Assembly (NCBI GenBank): GCA_037143335.1
Contig: JBAWZA010000004.1
Location: 62,001-126,000 of the forward strand
DNA length: 64,000 nt
Direction: 5' to 3'
DNA from: PALSA-1296 sp037143335
GTDB taxonomy: Bacteria > Bacteroidota > Ignavibacteria > Palsa-1295
This document shows, piece after piece, positions 54,252 to 63,348 of this stretch (position 1 is its first letter; every line of letters starts with the position of its first letter). The notes under the pieces were generated by a model. That model was not told the origin of the DNA. It did no database searches and was given only the letters and a program-made list of their open reading frames with translations. The position numbers were made by a program, and so were the translations under genes.

Positions 54252-54903
54252 GATACTTGAGAAATTTGAAGCTGTCGCTTCCGACTATTTTGCTCAATCA
54301 AGGAAAGAAATGCTACCCTACGTCCCGCATACCGCTAAAACGATTCTTGACATTGGGTGCAATAAAGGTGCCTTTGGTTTTCTCGTTAAGCAACTATATG
54401 GTGCCGAAGTGTGGGGAGTTGAACTTGATTACGAATTTTCACAGATAGCAAAAAAACAACTCGATACGCTCATTAATCGTGATATCAATACCGCGATTAA
54501 AGACTTGCCTGATGCCAAGTTTGATTGTATTACTTGCAATGACGTTCTTGAACATCTCGTTGATCCTTACTCAATACTTACAGAGCTCAAAACGAAATTG
54601 ACACCACAGGGAGTGATAGTCTGCTCCTTGCCGAATGTACGGTATTGGGACAACGTAAAGAGCTTCGTATTCGGCAAACAATGGAAATATACAGAACACG
54701 GAATTTTAGATCGTACGCACCTACGGTTTTTTACTGAGCTGAGTATGAGGGATATGTTTACTACACTCGGATTTGAAATAATCCAAATGGAGGGGATAAC
54801 TCCAACGCGTTCAGACAATCTTAAACTATTGAACTTTGTGACTGCTGGGGCGTTTGATGATTGTAAATATTTGCAGTTTGCATCAGTGATTCGGCCGAGA
54901 TAA
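54235..54903 (+). CDS. Class I SAM-dependent methyltransferase
   Basis: 222 residues. Motif I 'ILDIGCNKGAFGFLV', acidic loop 'GVELDYE', motif 'FDCITCNDVLEHLVDPYSIL' and 'SLPNVRYWDNV' are typical of Methyltransf_11/23 enzymes that modify sugars or lipids in glycan clusters. It overlaps the upstream glycosyltransferase by 17 bp, showing co-translation. The acceptor is not predictable; O- or N-methylation of the cluster sugar is the obvious guess. Confidence 0.85.
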   Translation: MNITPEILEKFEAVASDYFAQSRKEMLPYVPHTAKTILDIGCNKGAFGFLVKQLYGAEVWGVELDYEFSQIAKKQLDTLINRDINTAIKDLPDAKFDCITCNDVLEHLVDPYSILTELKTKLTPQGVIVCSLPNVRYWDNVKSFVFGKQWKYTEHGILDRTHLRFFTELSMRDMFTTLGFEIIQMEGITPTRSDNLKLLNFVTAGAFDDCKYLQFASVIRPR

Positions 54904-54965
54904 ATTGTGATGACTTGAGATTAGATTTATACCACATCCCATAGTTTACCAATTTTTAGCATTTT

Positions 54966-55925
54966 ATGCACATCCTCATTGCTAATAATCTTCCGATTCC
55001 CGCACTGAAATATGGAGGCACCGAACGTGTAATTTGGTGGCTTGGCAAGGAGTTGGCTCGTAGAGGGAATAAAGTAACCTACCTCGTTCCACAAGGGTCG
55101 TATTGCAATTTTGCTGATGTACTACGAATAAGAATTGATCAACCTATTGCGGAGCAAATACCCAGCGATGTTGACTTAGTACATTCTAATTTCCCTATCC
55201 TTCAGGAGCTGCCTAAGCCTTTTTTGGTTACGATGCATGGCTACAACCCGAAAGGAGGGACCTTTGATCGGAATACGGTCTTTGTCTCAAAAAGACATGC
55301 TGAGTTACACCATGCTGAGGCATTCGTTTATAATGGTCTTGATCCAGAGGAGTATGGCCAATTCGATCCTGATGCAAAACGGGTTCATATTTTATTTTTA
55401 GCTGCAATTACTCGTGTCGAAAAAAATCTTCTGGGTGCAATTTCTATCGCGAAGAAAGCTAAAAGGAATCTTGCGATAATCGGGGGCAACAAATTTTCTC
55501 TGAGTCGGCGTATTCGTTATTATGGCTTGATTGGCGGAGAGGAGAAAAACGAGCTACTCAGAACTTCGAGTGCCCTTCTTTTTCCTGTCACATGGGACGA
55601 GCCTTTCGGACTTGCGGTAATTGAATCACTTTATCATGGCGCGCCGGTTATAGCAACTCCATTCGGAGCGCTTCAGGAAATTGTTTCCGAGGATGTTGGC
55701 GTTCTGACTGGATCGATGCACGAACTTGTTGAAGCTGCAAAAGATCATTCAAGATTTGACAGGCAAAGATGCCATGACTATGTGATGAGTCGCTTTACAT
55801 CCGTACAAATGACCGATAGCTATCTTGCGCTCTATGATAATCTGCTTTCTGGTCAATCACTGAATAAATCCGACCCGTACTTTAAGTCAGAGTCGTTTAC
55901 AGAAAAATATCCGTTATTCCCATAA
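54966..55925 (+). CDS. Family 4 glycosyltransferase
   Basis: 319 residues, GT-B fold. The N-terminal 'YGGTERVIWWLGKELARRGN' glycine loop and the C-terminal 'DEPFGLAVIESLYHGAPVIATPFGA' (E-x7-E donor motif) identify GT4. The stop codon TAA overlaps the next ATG (TAATG), so translation is coupled to the following transferase. It probably adds a sugar in polysaccharide or O-antigen assembly on the cytosolic side of the membrane. Confidence 0.9.
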   Translation: MHILIANNLPIPALKYGGTERVIWWLGKELARRGNKVTYLVPQGSYCNFADVLRIRIDQPIAEQIPSDVDLVHSNFPILQELPKPFLVTMHGYNPKGGTFDRNTVFVSKRHAELHHAEAFVYNGLDPEEYGQFDPDAKRVHILFLAAITRVEKNLLGAISIAKKAKRNLAIIGGNKFSLSRRIRYYGLIGGEEKNELLRTSSALLFPVTWDEPFGLAVIESLYHGAPVIATPFGALQEIVSEDVGVLTGSMHELVEAAKDHSRFDRQRCHDYVMSRFTSVQMTDSYLALYDNLLSGQSLNKSDPYFKSESFTEKYPLFP

Positions 55926-56716
55926 TGACAGCAGAGGCGAACCCTACCTACCACATAATCCTACGCACGTGCGACATTGTGCATTCATTGCATAACGCTC
56001 CGCGGCCATTTAACTTAGATAAACGCAGTCTGATTAAGATCTGCTTTAAGAGTTTGTATAATGCCGTCAAAGATTACCCGCACCGCATAACAGTGTTGGG
56101 TGATCGCCTTTCGGATGAGATGAAAGATTTTTTCGCGCAGTATCCTGTGACCTTGCTCAATGAAGAGCTTGGTAATGACAAATCAATTCGTCGTCAAGTT
56201 GAGATAGCACTTGAGTCACCAGAAGATGAGTGGATCTATTTTGTCGAAGATGATTACCTCCATACGCCAGAAGCATTCAAGTGGATGAATGATCTTATCG
56301 AAAATCAGGACAAATATATTTCGAAGAAACGCCTTGCGAGGCAGTTACGATTTATCAGGTTGGACATCAGCAAGAAGCCACTTGTCATTCATACACCAGA
56401 CTACCCAGATCGCTACCTACCTAAGTATCTTCGCTTTTCATTGATTTTTATTTCGAAATATTGTCATTGGCGTCAGGTTACCAACACTACCTTTACCTTC
56501 ATGATGCAAGGGAAGAGTGTGATGCGCTACAAAGACATTTTGCTCCGTTCTTCGATTGGCGCAGATGATGGTTACTTGAGTCGGAAGTTATTCGCTGGGC
56601 TTCGTTTTGGCTCAAAAGCATTGTGCGTCTCACCTATACCGGGTGTTTCAACTCACATGCACGAGGAAGTTATGACTCCCTTTGTAAATTGGGAAAAAAT
56701 ACGATCGGAGCTTTAA
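55925..56716 (+). CDS. GT-A-like glycosyltransferase of unrecognised family
   Basis: 263 residues. 'WIYFVEDDYLHTPEAFKW' contains an E108-D109-D110 acidic cluster in the position of the GT-A metal-binding motif, and 'HIILRTCDIVHSLH' resembles the start of family 2-like transferases, but the remainder is not familiar. It is translationally coupled to the GT4 gene (shared ATAATG junction). The role is inferred from context and the acidic motif only. Confidence 0.6.
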   Translation: MTAEANPTYHIILRTCDIVHSLHNAPRPFNLDKRSLIKICFKSLYNAVKDYPHRITVLGDRLSDEMKDFFAQYPVTLLNEELGNDKSIRRQVEIALESPEDEWIYFVEDDYLHTPEAFKWMNDLIENQDKYISKKRLARQLRFIRLDISKKPLVIHTPDYPDRYLPKYLRFSLIFISKYCHWRQVTNTTFTFMMQGKSVMRYKDILLRSSIGADDGYLSRKLFAGLRFGSKALCVSPIPGVSTHMHEEVMTPFVNWEKIRSEL

Positions 56717-57169
56717 AAGCTGTAACTCCTTTTATTTTCTACTTCCAGAGCCAGAGCGTAAATCTGTGTTGATAACTTTATTCGTTGTTCATAAGAATGG
56801 GGAAAAGTATTCGCACTCGACCCTTGCATTTTGCATTTAAATGTGCGATATTTGTACAACATTTCTCGTCATTATTATTTGAAGGTAATGATTTGAGCGA
56901 AGTTCATAGAAAATTGATTTCCCACCCGGCGACTTGCGACGAAACTCACCGAAAATTTTTGCCCCAGATGCTGTTCATCTTGTACGCAGTATCTTCTTCG
57001 TTTTTTTAACATGAGCCAGCGGGATGTCTTATCTACTGTGAACACACCTGGTGTAGAGTTCGGCTTTAAGCAAGAGTGAGTGTGACCCCACCCCTGACTG
57101 CTAAGCGGTTCTATCACGGCGTCTCTAATTATTCAATCACTTTTTTCGTTTATACACATACACACACGT
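56717..57169. other. 453-bp non-coding stretch upstream of nrdJ
   Basis: No convincing gene. A 74-codon open frame (56785-57009) has no coding character. Contains a short perfect palindrome ACACC-T-GGTGT (57044-57054) that is too short to call an NrdR box. No cobalamin-riboswitch signature seen. It probably holds the promoter and a long leader of nrdJ. Confidence 0.5.
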
Positions 57170-60100
57170 ATGAAAGTTACCCGTCGCTTCACTCAAAAAG
57201 GAACCAGCCCATTCGATCAGTTTGAATACACGCTCCGCTCGAGCGTTCTTCGCAACCCTGATGGCAAGCCCATATTCGAAATGCACGATATCGAAGTGCC
57301 CAGCAAATGGTCGCAGGTTGCAACCGATATTCTTGCCCAAAAATATTTCCGCAAAGCCGGAGTGCCTCAGCGCGATACCAATGGCAATCTCCTAATCGGT
57401 GAAGATGGCAAGCCAGTCTTGGGTGCAGAGCGTTCACTAAAAGATGTCGCCCACCGTCTTGCTGGTTGCTGGCGCTCATGGGGCGAAGACCACGGGTATT
57501 TCGATACAAAGGCGGACGCTCAATCGTACTACGACGAGATGGTATTTATGCTTTTAAAGCAGATGGGTGCGCCAAATTCTCCGCAGTGGTTCAATACAGG
57601 TCTTGCATGGGCTTATGACATCACAGGACCGGCACAAGGTCATTGGTTCGTAGATCCCGTTTCAGGCGAGATGCAGCGCTCGACCGATGCTTACACGCAT
57701 CCACAACCTCACGCTTGTTTTATCCAATCTGTTTCGGATGATCTCGTGAATGAAGGTGGAATTTTTGATCTTGTCACTCGGGAGGCACGAATTTTCAAAT
57801 ACGGATCAGGCACTGGCTCGAACTTCAGCGCATTACGCGGAGCGGGCGAAAAATTATCTGGAGGTGGAGCATCATCGGGTTTGATGAGCTTCCTGAAAAT
57901 TAACGACACTGCGGCCGCTGCAGTGAAATCAGGCGGAACGACCCGTCGTGCAGCCAAAATGGTTGTCCTTGACATTGATCATCCAGATATCGAAGAGTTT
58001 ATTACCTGGAAGGTGAATGAAGAACAGAAAGTAGCCGCAATGGTTGCTGGCTCAAAGATCTGCGATCTATTCTTGAATACGATCATGAAGATCGCTATCG
58101 ACGGCGGAGCAGACCGTCACGAAAATCACGATCTTGATATCGCTATCAAGAAAGCGCTTGCACGCGGAGTGCCGATGAACTACATCGTGCGTGTGCTGCA
58201 ACTTGTGAAGATGGGATACGATCATATTGATTTCAAGACATTCGATACGCATTACGAAGGAGAGGCCTACCAGACTGTTTCAGGACAGAATTCGAATAAT
58301 ACCGTCCGTGTGACGAACGAATTCATGAACTCAGTATTGGAAGATAAAGATTGGAATCTGACATGGCGCACATCGAAGAAAGTTGCTCGCAAAGTTAAAG
58401 CGCGTCAGCTCTGGAATGAAATAAATCTTTCCGCATGGGCTTCGGCTGATCCGGGCTTGCAGTATGATACGACAATCAACGAATGGCACACTTGCCCTGC
58501 TGACGGACGTATCAATGCAAGTAATCCATGCTCTGAGTACATGTTCTTGGATGACACCGCATGTAACCTTGCTTCGATCAATCTTGCTCATTTCTTAAAT
58601 GAAGAAACAGGCGAGTTCGATATTGATGGATATAAACATGCCGCACGTCTTTGGACAATCACGCTCGAGATCTCGGTCTTGATGGCGCAATTCCCATCGC
58701 ATGACATCGCGCAAAAATCCTATGACTTCCGTACGCTCGGACTTGGTTATGCAAATATCGGTACGCTCTTAATGGTGCTTGGTATTCCGTATGACTCACC
58801 AAAGGCGCTAGCACTTTCTGGTGCTCTCACTGCGATCATGTGCGGAGAATCCTACGCAACAAGCGCGGAGATGGCGCGCGACCTCGGCGCATTCCCACGG
58901 TATGAGCCGAATGCTCAGTCTATGCTTCGTGTCATTCGCAATCATAAGCTTGCAGCTTATGATGCTGCACCAGAGCGTTACGAAGGTTTGACGATCAAGC
59001 CGATGGGTATCAATCCTGAACATTGCCCACCTGATATTCTCAAATCAGCGCGTGAGTGTTGGGATCGTGCGTACGAACTTGGCGAGCGTTACGGCTATCG
59101 CAATGCACAAGTAACCGTTATCGCGCCAACTGGTACGATCGGGCTTGTCATGGATTGCGATACCACAGGCATCGAGCCTGATTTCGCAATCGTGAAATTC
59201 AAAAAACTTGCTGGTGGCGGATATTTCAAGATCGTAAACCAATCGGTTCATAAAGCACTCACACGTCTGGGTTATACCGATAAGCAAATTGACGAGATCG
59301 AAAAATTCTGTAAGGGATATGGCACGCTCGTTGGTTGCCCGGCGATCAACCGTTCATCGCTGAAAATGAAAGGCTTTACCGATGAGAAGATTGATGAGAT
59401 TGAGAAGCAGTGCGATAACGTATTTGATCTTCGCTTTGCATTTAATAAGTGGACACTCGGCGAGGATTTCTTAAAGAAGCTAGGATTCACCGAAGCCGAG
59501 ATGGCTTCGCCAGAATTTGATATGCTTGCTGGTCTTGGATTTACGAAAGAGGAGATCACGAGCGCGAATGATTATATCTGCGGTACGATGACCATCGAAG
59601 GTGCGCCAGGTCTTAAAGATGAGCATCTTCCGATTTTCGATTGCGCAAATAAATGCGGTAAGTATGGCGAGCGCTACATTGCTTATGGCGCGCATATCCG
59701 CATGATGGCGGCGGCGCAGCCATTTATCTCCGGAGCAATCTCGAAGACAATCAACATGCCGAACGAGGCGACCGTTGATGATATTAATAATGCCTACATC
59801 GAATCATGGCGCTTGATGCTCAAGGCGAATGCGCTCTACCGCGATGGCTCAAAACTTTCACAACCGTTGAACTCCATCAACGAAGAGGGCGACCTTGCCG
59901 AGCAAGTTCTCTTCAGCGATCCTGAAGATGAATCGAAGGATGCCTTCGATGCCGCACAACTTCATCAGCTTGTGAATGCGCAAGCAGAAGAAACTGGTGC
60001 AACGTGGCAACCGCAGAGACAAAAACTTCCGACCAAGCGCAAAGGCTGGCTACGCGAAGCTACTGTCGGCGGACATAAGATCTACCTCCGTACCGGCGAG

Positions 60101-60736
60101 TACGACGATGGTTCGCTCGGAGAGATCTTCATTGATATGTATAAAGAGGGCGCAAGCTTCAAAGGCTTGATGAATTGCTTCTCCGTACTTGCTTCGAAAG
60201 CATTGCAGTACGGTGTGCCTCTCGAAGAATTGGTTGATACATTTACCTTCACTCGCTTCGAACCTGCTGGTTCAGTTCAAGGTCATGAAGCGATTAAGAA
60301 TGCAACATCAATATTGGATTATGTTTTCCGCGCACTCGGTTACGATTACCTCAATCGCACCGACTTTGTGCATGTGAAAGCTGTTGATGAACCCAAAAAT
60401 GGCAAAGCAGATATCCGCAGTCCGAAATCGGATATGCCAGATACGAAGATGCCAGAAATGAGATCATCATCGGAAGCTCCGCGCACCCAACCTTCCGAGG
60501 ACGCAGTAGTTGAGATGCTCAAGAGTACGAATCTGAAATCCGAATCGCCGGACGAAGTACCCGTCATGGAAATGAGCGCAGCAACTGCCGCCGAAACACG
60601 CAAGCTCAAGTACCGCGAAGCTAAAACCAAAGGCTACACCGGCGAGCAATGCCCAGCCTGCGGCTCCATGCGCGTAAAGAGGAATGGTGCATGTACAGTG
60701 TGTGAAGATTGTGGCACGACGAGCGGGTGCTCGTGA
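57170..60736 (+). CDS. nrdJ: Vitamin B12-dependent (class II) ribonucleoside-diphosphate reductase
   Basis: 1188 residues, usual for the long class II enzyme. It reduces ribonucleotides using adenosylcobalamin to start the thiyl radical. Seen: 'GSGTGSNFSALRG', 'MVVLDIDHPDIEEFI', 'NPCSEYMFLDDTACNLASI', 'APTGTIGLVMDCDTTGIEPDFA', and the C-terminal tail with CxxC pairs ('CPACG', 'CTVCEDCG') that passes electrons to the active site. A linker rich in Pro/Ser/Glu (about residues 1080-1155) separates tail and core. No other ribonucleotide reductase is in the window. Confidence 0.95.
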   Translation: MKVTRRFTQKGTSPFDQFEYTLRSSVLRNPDGKPIFEMHDIEVPSKWSQVATDILAQKYFRKAGVPQRDTNGNLLIGEDGKPVLGAERSLKDVAHRLAGCWRSWGEDHGYFDTKADAQSYYDEMVFMLLKQMGAPNSPQWFNTGLAWAYDITGPAQGHWFVDPVSGEMQRSTDAYTHPQPHACFIQSVSDDLVNEGGIFDLVTREARIFKYGSGTGSNFSALRGAGEKLSGGGASSGLMSFLKINDTAAAAVKSGGTTRRAAKMVVLDIDHPDIEEFITWKVNEEQKVAAMVAGSKICDLFLNTIMKIAIDGGADRHENHDLDIAIKKALARGVPMNYIVRVLQLVKMGYDHIDFKTFDTHYEGEAYQTVSGQNSNNTVRVTNEFMNSVLEDKDWNLTWRTSKKVARKVKARQLWNEINLSAWASADPGLQYDTTINEWHTCPADGRINASNPCSEYMFLDDTACNLASINLAHFLNEETGEFDIDGYKHAARLWTITLEISVLMAQFPSHDIAQKSYDFRTLGLGYANIGTLLMVLGIPYDSPKALALSGALTAIMCGESYATSAEMARDLGAFPRYEPNAQSMLRVIRNHKLAAYDAAPERYEGLTIKPMGINPEHCPPDILKSARECWDRAYELGERYGYRNAQVTVIAPTGTIGLVMDCDTTGIEPDFAIVKFKKLAGGGYFKIVNQSVHKALTRLGYTDKQIDEIEKFCKGYGTLVGCPAINRSSLKMKGFTDEKIDEIEKQCDNVFDLRFAFNKWTLGEDFLKKLGFTEAEMASPEFDMLAGLGFTKEEITSANDYICGTMTIEGAPGLKDEHLPIFDCANKCGKYGERYIAYGAHIRMMAAAQPFISGAISKTINMPNEATVDDINNAYIESWRLMLKANALYRDGSKLSQPLNSINEEGDLAEQVLFSDPEDESKDAFDAAQLHQLVNAQAEETGATWQPQRQKLPTKRKGWLREATVGGHKIYLRTGEYDDGSLGEIFIDMYKEGASFKGLMNCFSVLASKALQYGVPLEELVDTFTFTRFEPAGSVQGHEAIKNATSILDYVFRALGYDYLNRTDFVHVKAVDEPKNGKADIRSPKSDMPDTKMPEMRSSSEAPRTQPSEDAVVEMLKSTNLKSESPDEVPVMEMSAATAAETRKLKYREAKTKGYTGEQCPACGSMRVKRNGACTVCEDCGTTSGCS

Positions 60737-60758
60737 GAATTTTTTGAAAGGAAAAATT

Positions 60759-60977
60759 ATGGACTCGGATAAAGTAAAAAAGAAGAAAGAAGAACTGGAA
60801 TATTCTTTATATAGGCTCGCAGATACTCTAAAAGGTACTAATCCTGCGAATCCTCGTGGTATCATCAATTCTATGAGTATGCCACTAATGTGCGAATTAA
60901 TAGATCTCCGAGCAAAGGAGATCGCGATAAACGTTACAAAAAAATTGATCGAAGACCCGGAGCGAATTTATATTTAA
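60759..60977 (+). CDS. Small hypothetical protein (72 aa)
   Basis: From the ATG at 60759, with an AAAGGAAAA Shine-Dalgarno-like sequence 6-10 nt upstream. The protein is helical and lysine-rich at the start ('KVKKKKEELEYSLYRLADTL'), with no known domain. It lies 22 bp after the nrdJ stop, so it may be co-transcribed with it. Confidence 0.55.
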   Translation: MDSDKVKKKKEELEYSLYRLADTLKGTNPANPRGIINSMSMPLMCELIDLRAKEIAINVTKKLIEDPERIYI

Positions 60978-60997
60978 CCTTCCGCATATCACAGAAC

Positions 60998-61060
60998 AAC
61001 GTCTGCGAAGATTGCGGGATGACGAAAGAAAGCTCAAATGCCACTTTAGTTTCTTGAATA
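60998..61060 (+). other. Short segment resembling the nrdJ 3' end
   Basis: In frame, 61001-61018 reads VCEDCG, the same as the nrdJ tail (VCEDCGTTSGCS). 19 of 25 nt match, with third-codon-position changes at both Cys codons. It is followed by a stop at 61055-61057. It might be a degraded copy of the nrdJ tail or chance. Confidence 0.3.
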
Positions 61061-61069
61061 AATATTGTT

Positions 61070-61864
61070 GTGATTGATGCTGTTCAAGCCGATGGTTCTC
61101 GTACTATACCAATGTTTCTATTTAAATATAGACCGTTTGATGCATTCACTGAATCAATAATCCGAGATAAGGCACTATTTTTTGCGAGTCCAAAACAATT
61201 GAATGACCCATTCGATTGTCACATTATACCTGAGGTTGATTGTACAATGGATGAATGGAGAGCATTTTGTGAATCTTCCGTCGATAAATTTTATACCGGG
61301 CCAGCTCAAGGGCGACAGATTCATCTTGACTTGCTTATCGAAAAATGGAAAAAAAATCCTGCTGAAATAAGAGATATACTCTTATATTCTGCCAGAGACG
61401 CAATGGGTGTATGCTGTTTTTCAAGAACAGCAACAAATTTATTAATGTGGGCACATTATGCGGATAGCCATAGAGGTGTATGCCTTGTTTTTAGGCTTGG
61501 TCAAGTAGCCTATTCTAACGATCCATTAGTAACAATAGAGCCAGTGCGATATGAAGAGGAATATCCTAGAATAAACATTGCTCACGCTGGGATCGAATCG
61601 ACTTTGGATACAATGCTACTTACAAAGTCGAAGGTTTGGGCATATGAACAAGAGTGGAGGGCATTCTACCCAGGTGCATCAACTTTGCATCCTCTCAAAA
61701 CATATCATTTATGGGGAGTGATTATGGGACTCGGTATTTCAAACGAGCAAAAAGAAAATTTAATTGAAATTGCAAAGAGAGAAAGAATGGGTTTATCAAT
61801 TGCTACACGTAATCCAAATGCTTTTGGCATTTCTGCGGAAGTTATACGCCTACCTGAGTATTAG
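61070..61864 (+). CDS. DUF2971 domain protein
   Basis: 264 residues from a GTG at 61070; the ATG at 61112, where the usual family start 'FLFKYRPF' begins, gives 250 residues and is as likely. DUF2971 marks: 'LFFASPKQLNDPFDCH', 'VCCFSRTATNLLMWAHYADSHRGVCLVF', 'VRYEEEYP' and 'KSKVWAYEQEWRAF'. The family has unknown activity and is often reported among accessory and defence-like genes. Its 3' end overlaps the convergent nuclease gene by 23 bp. Confidence 0.85.
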   Translation: MIDAVQADGSRTIPMFLFKYRPFDAFTESIIRDKALFFASPKQLNDPFDCHIIPEVDCTMDEWRAFCESSVDKFYTGPAQGRQIHLDLLIEKWKKNPAEIRDILLYSARDAMGVCCFSRTATNLLMWAHYADSHRGVCLVFRLGQVAYSNDPLVTIEPVRYEEEYPRINIAHAGIESTLDTMLLTKSKVWAYEQEWRAFYPGASTLHPLKTYHLWGVIMGLGISNEQKENLIEIAKRERMGLSIATRNPNAFGISAEVIRLPEY

Positions 61865-63218
61865 AACTACTCTTCCAGCGGAATGCCCTTCTGAATCCTT
61901 TGTCTTCAGCTTCCTTTACCGTACTACAATAAAATTCACCATGCGATTTAATTATCTTTGTCCTATCATACTGCTGATCAAACGGAAGATGGTAAATCTT
62001 TTCTCCTGTATTCGAAATATTGCATTTTATGCAAGGATAGGTCTTGTCAAGGCCGATTCCTTCTTTCAATTCAATATTTAACATTGTTGCGAATGCCCTT
62101 GCCACCTCCGAAAGTGTTGTAGATGTATAGAAAACGGCTTCTACTTGTGGTTTAAACAAACTCGCATCCTCAGTATGTAATGCCATCCTATATTGAAAAA
62201 CTGTTCCGAATAGTTGAAAGATATGCTTTTCATGGATAGTACTGAATCTGCTCCAGTTTTTGCATTGAACAATTATTTCCTCATGCCCTTTCTTGCAGAT
62301 TAAATCTCTTCCAAGATCTTCTAATCCTTGAGCGATTCCATGATATGATACTTCATAACCTTGGTTCTCGTATAAATACCCCACATACCGTTCATACATT
62401 TTCCCAATGATCCTTGGTGAATGTTTTCGCTTCCAATACCTTTCAAGTGCTAACTGATTCTTTTCCGATGCAGAGAGTCTCTGATATTCATCTTTCGTCA
62501 CAAAATTGATTACTGGGTCATGACTTTCTTCCTCTGTATACCTTTCTAAAAAATCTAATTTTTCGGTGCCGAATTCCTCATTTTTAAGATCAACTAGAAA
62601 TGGTGCAAGTTGCTCATAATACTCAATAATGGATTGTGTTGTTCTGTGCTTAAAATTCGCCTCTCTTTTTATTTTATTTGTGATTTTGATCGCCTCAGCC
62701 GCTGAGTAAGCTGGGTGCGGTTTTGTCTCGAGATAATGTGGGAGTAAACTGTCTAGATATTCTTCTCTTTGTTCAAGAATGTTCATCAGCGTTGGAAATC
62801 CAGAAGCTCTTTCCTTTAAGCATGTTTTCCATAGTTCTTGATCTTTTTGAGTACTTATTAGTTTTTTTAATAGCTCATTATGTTTTTCTTTCAAGTCGAC
62901 AACGAAATTTTTATGCTTTTCCTGTAATTCAAGTTCTCTTCTTTCTCGCTCTTTCTCGATTTGCTTATTTAGAATCACATCTACTAAAGTCCATAAAAAG
63001 ATTAGGATCATAATTATCACTGAGGGATGCCAAGGTATCCATGAAAAAGATGATGGGTAGGTGTATTTTATGTTGAAGGAAATCACAAAAAAAGTAATCG
63101 CTATAATCCACCAAATTAAAACGAAGGTATTTTTCAGAGATGACTTTTTCATACTTAATTTGATGTAAAAATTCAGATGCTTAACGTACTTTTTCGAATT
63201 TCTGTTCTTCCTGCTCAC
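61842..63218 (-). CDS. Membrane-anchored Mrr-like restriction endonuclease
   Basis: 458 residues, GTG start at 63218 preceded by GAGAGG; the ATG at 63150-63152 is the alternative. Two helices (about 31-50 and 66-84), a Glu/Lys/Arg coiled coil (about 85-125) and a middle helical region precede a PD-(D/E)xK nuclease of Mrr type. That nuclease has 'GKMYERYVGYLYENQGYEV', D305 ('GRDLICKKG') and 'QCK' (318-320). A C-terminal zinc-ribbon-like segment follows (C396/C399, H410, C431; 'IYHLPFDQQYD', 'CSTVKEAEDKGFRRA'). The catalytic set looks intact. Anchoring with an Mrr domain suggests DNA entry surveillance; this is inference. Confidence 0.8.
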   Translation of the reverse strand: MSRKNRNSKKYVKHLNFYIKLSMKKSSLKNTFVLIWWIIAITFFVISFNIKYTYPSSFSWIPWHPSVIIMILIFLWTLVDVILNKQIEKERERRELELQEKHKNFVVDLKEKHNELLKKLISTQKDQELWKTCLKERASGFPTLMNILEQREEYLDSLLPHYLETKPHPAYSAAEAIKITNKIKREANFKHRTTQSIIEYYEQLAPFLVDLKNEEFGTEKLDFLERYTEEESHDPVINFVTKDEYQRLSASEKNQLALERYWKRKHSPRIIGKMYERYVGYLYENQGYEVSYHGIAQGLEDLGRDLICKKGHEEIIVQCKNWSRFSTIHEKHIFQLFGTVFQYRMALHTEDASLFKPQVEAVFYTSTTLSEVARAFATMLNIELKEGIGLDKTYPCIKCNISNTGEKIYHLPFDQQYDRTKIIKSHGEFYCSTVKEAEDKGFRRAFRWKSSSNTQVGV

Positions 63219-63348
63219 ATTTCCTCTCCCCAGCGCGCGCCTGTTTTCTGCGTCTATTGGTGCATTGTAGGCGCTTCCCCTGCTTTGTCGACCGCGCGCG
63301 GCGGCATTTTGGAATGAACTTCAAGCTCGGTGCGGGAGTTGAATTATA
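63219..63348. other. Divergent intergenic region with GCGCGC clusters
   Basis: 130 bp between the nuclease gene and the small antitoxin-like gene, with two GCGCGC-rich patches (near 63230-63240 and 63291-63303) unlike the AT-rich neighbours. It would hold the promoters for both genes. Confidence 0.3.

Noticed and set aside
56785..57009. 74-codon open frame in the nrdJ leader region
   Set aside because: No ribosome-binding site, odd composition, no recognisable motif; treated as random.
56717..57169. Cobalamin riboswitch upstream of the B12-dependent ribonucleotide reductase
   Set aside because: I looked for the conserved GCCACTG-type core and did not find it; a covariance-model search would be decisive.
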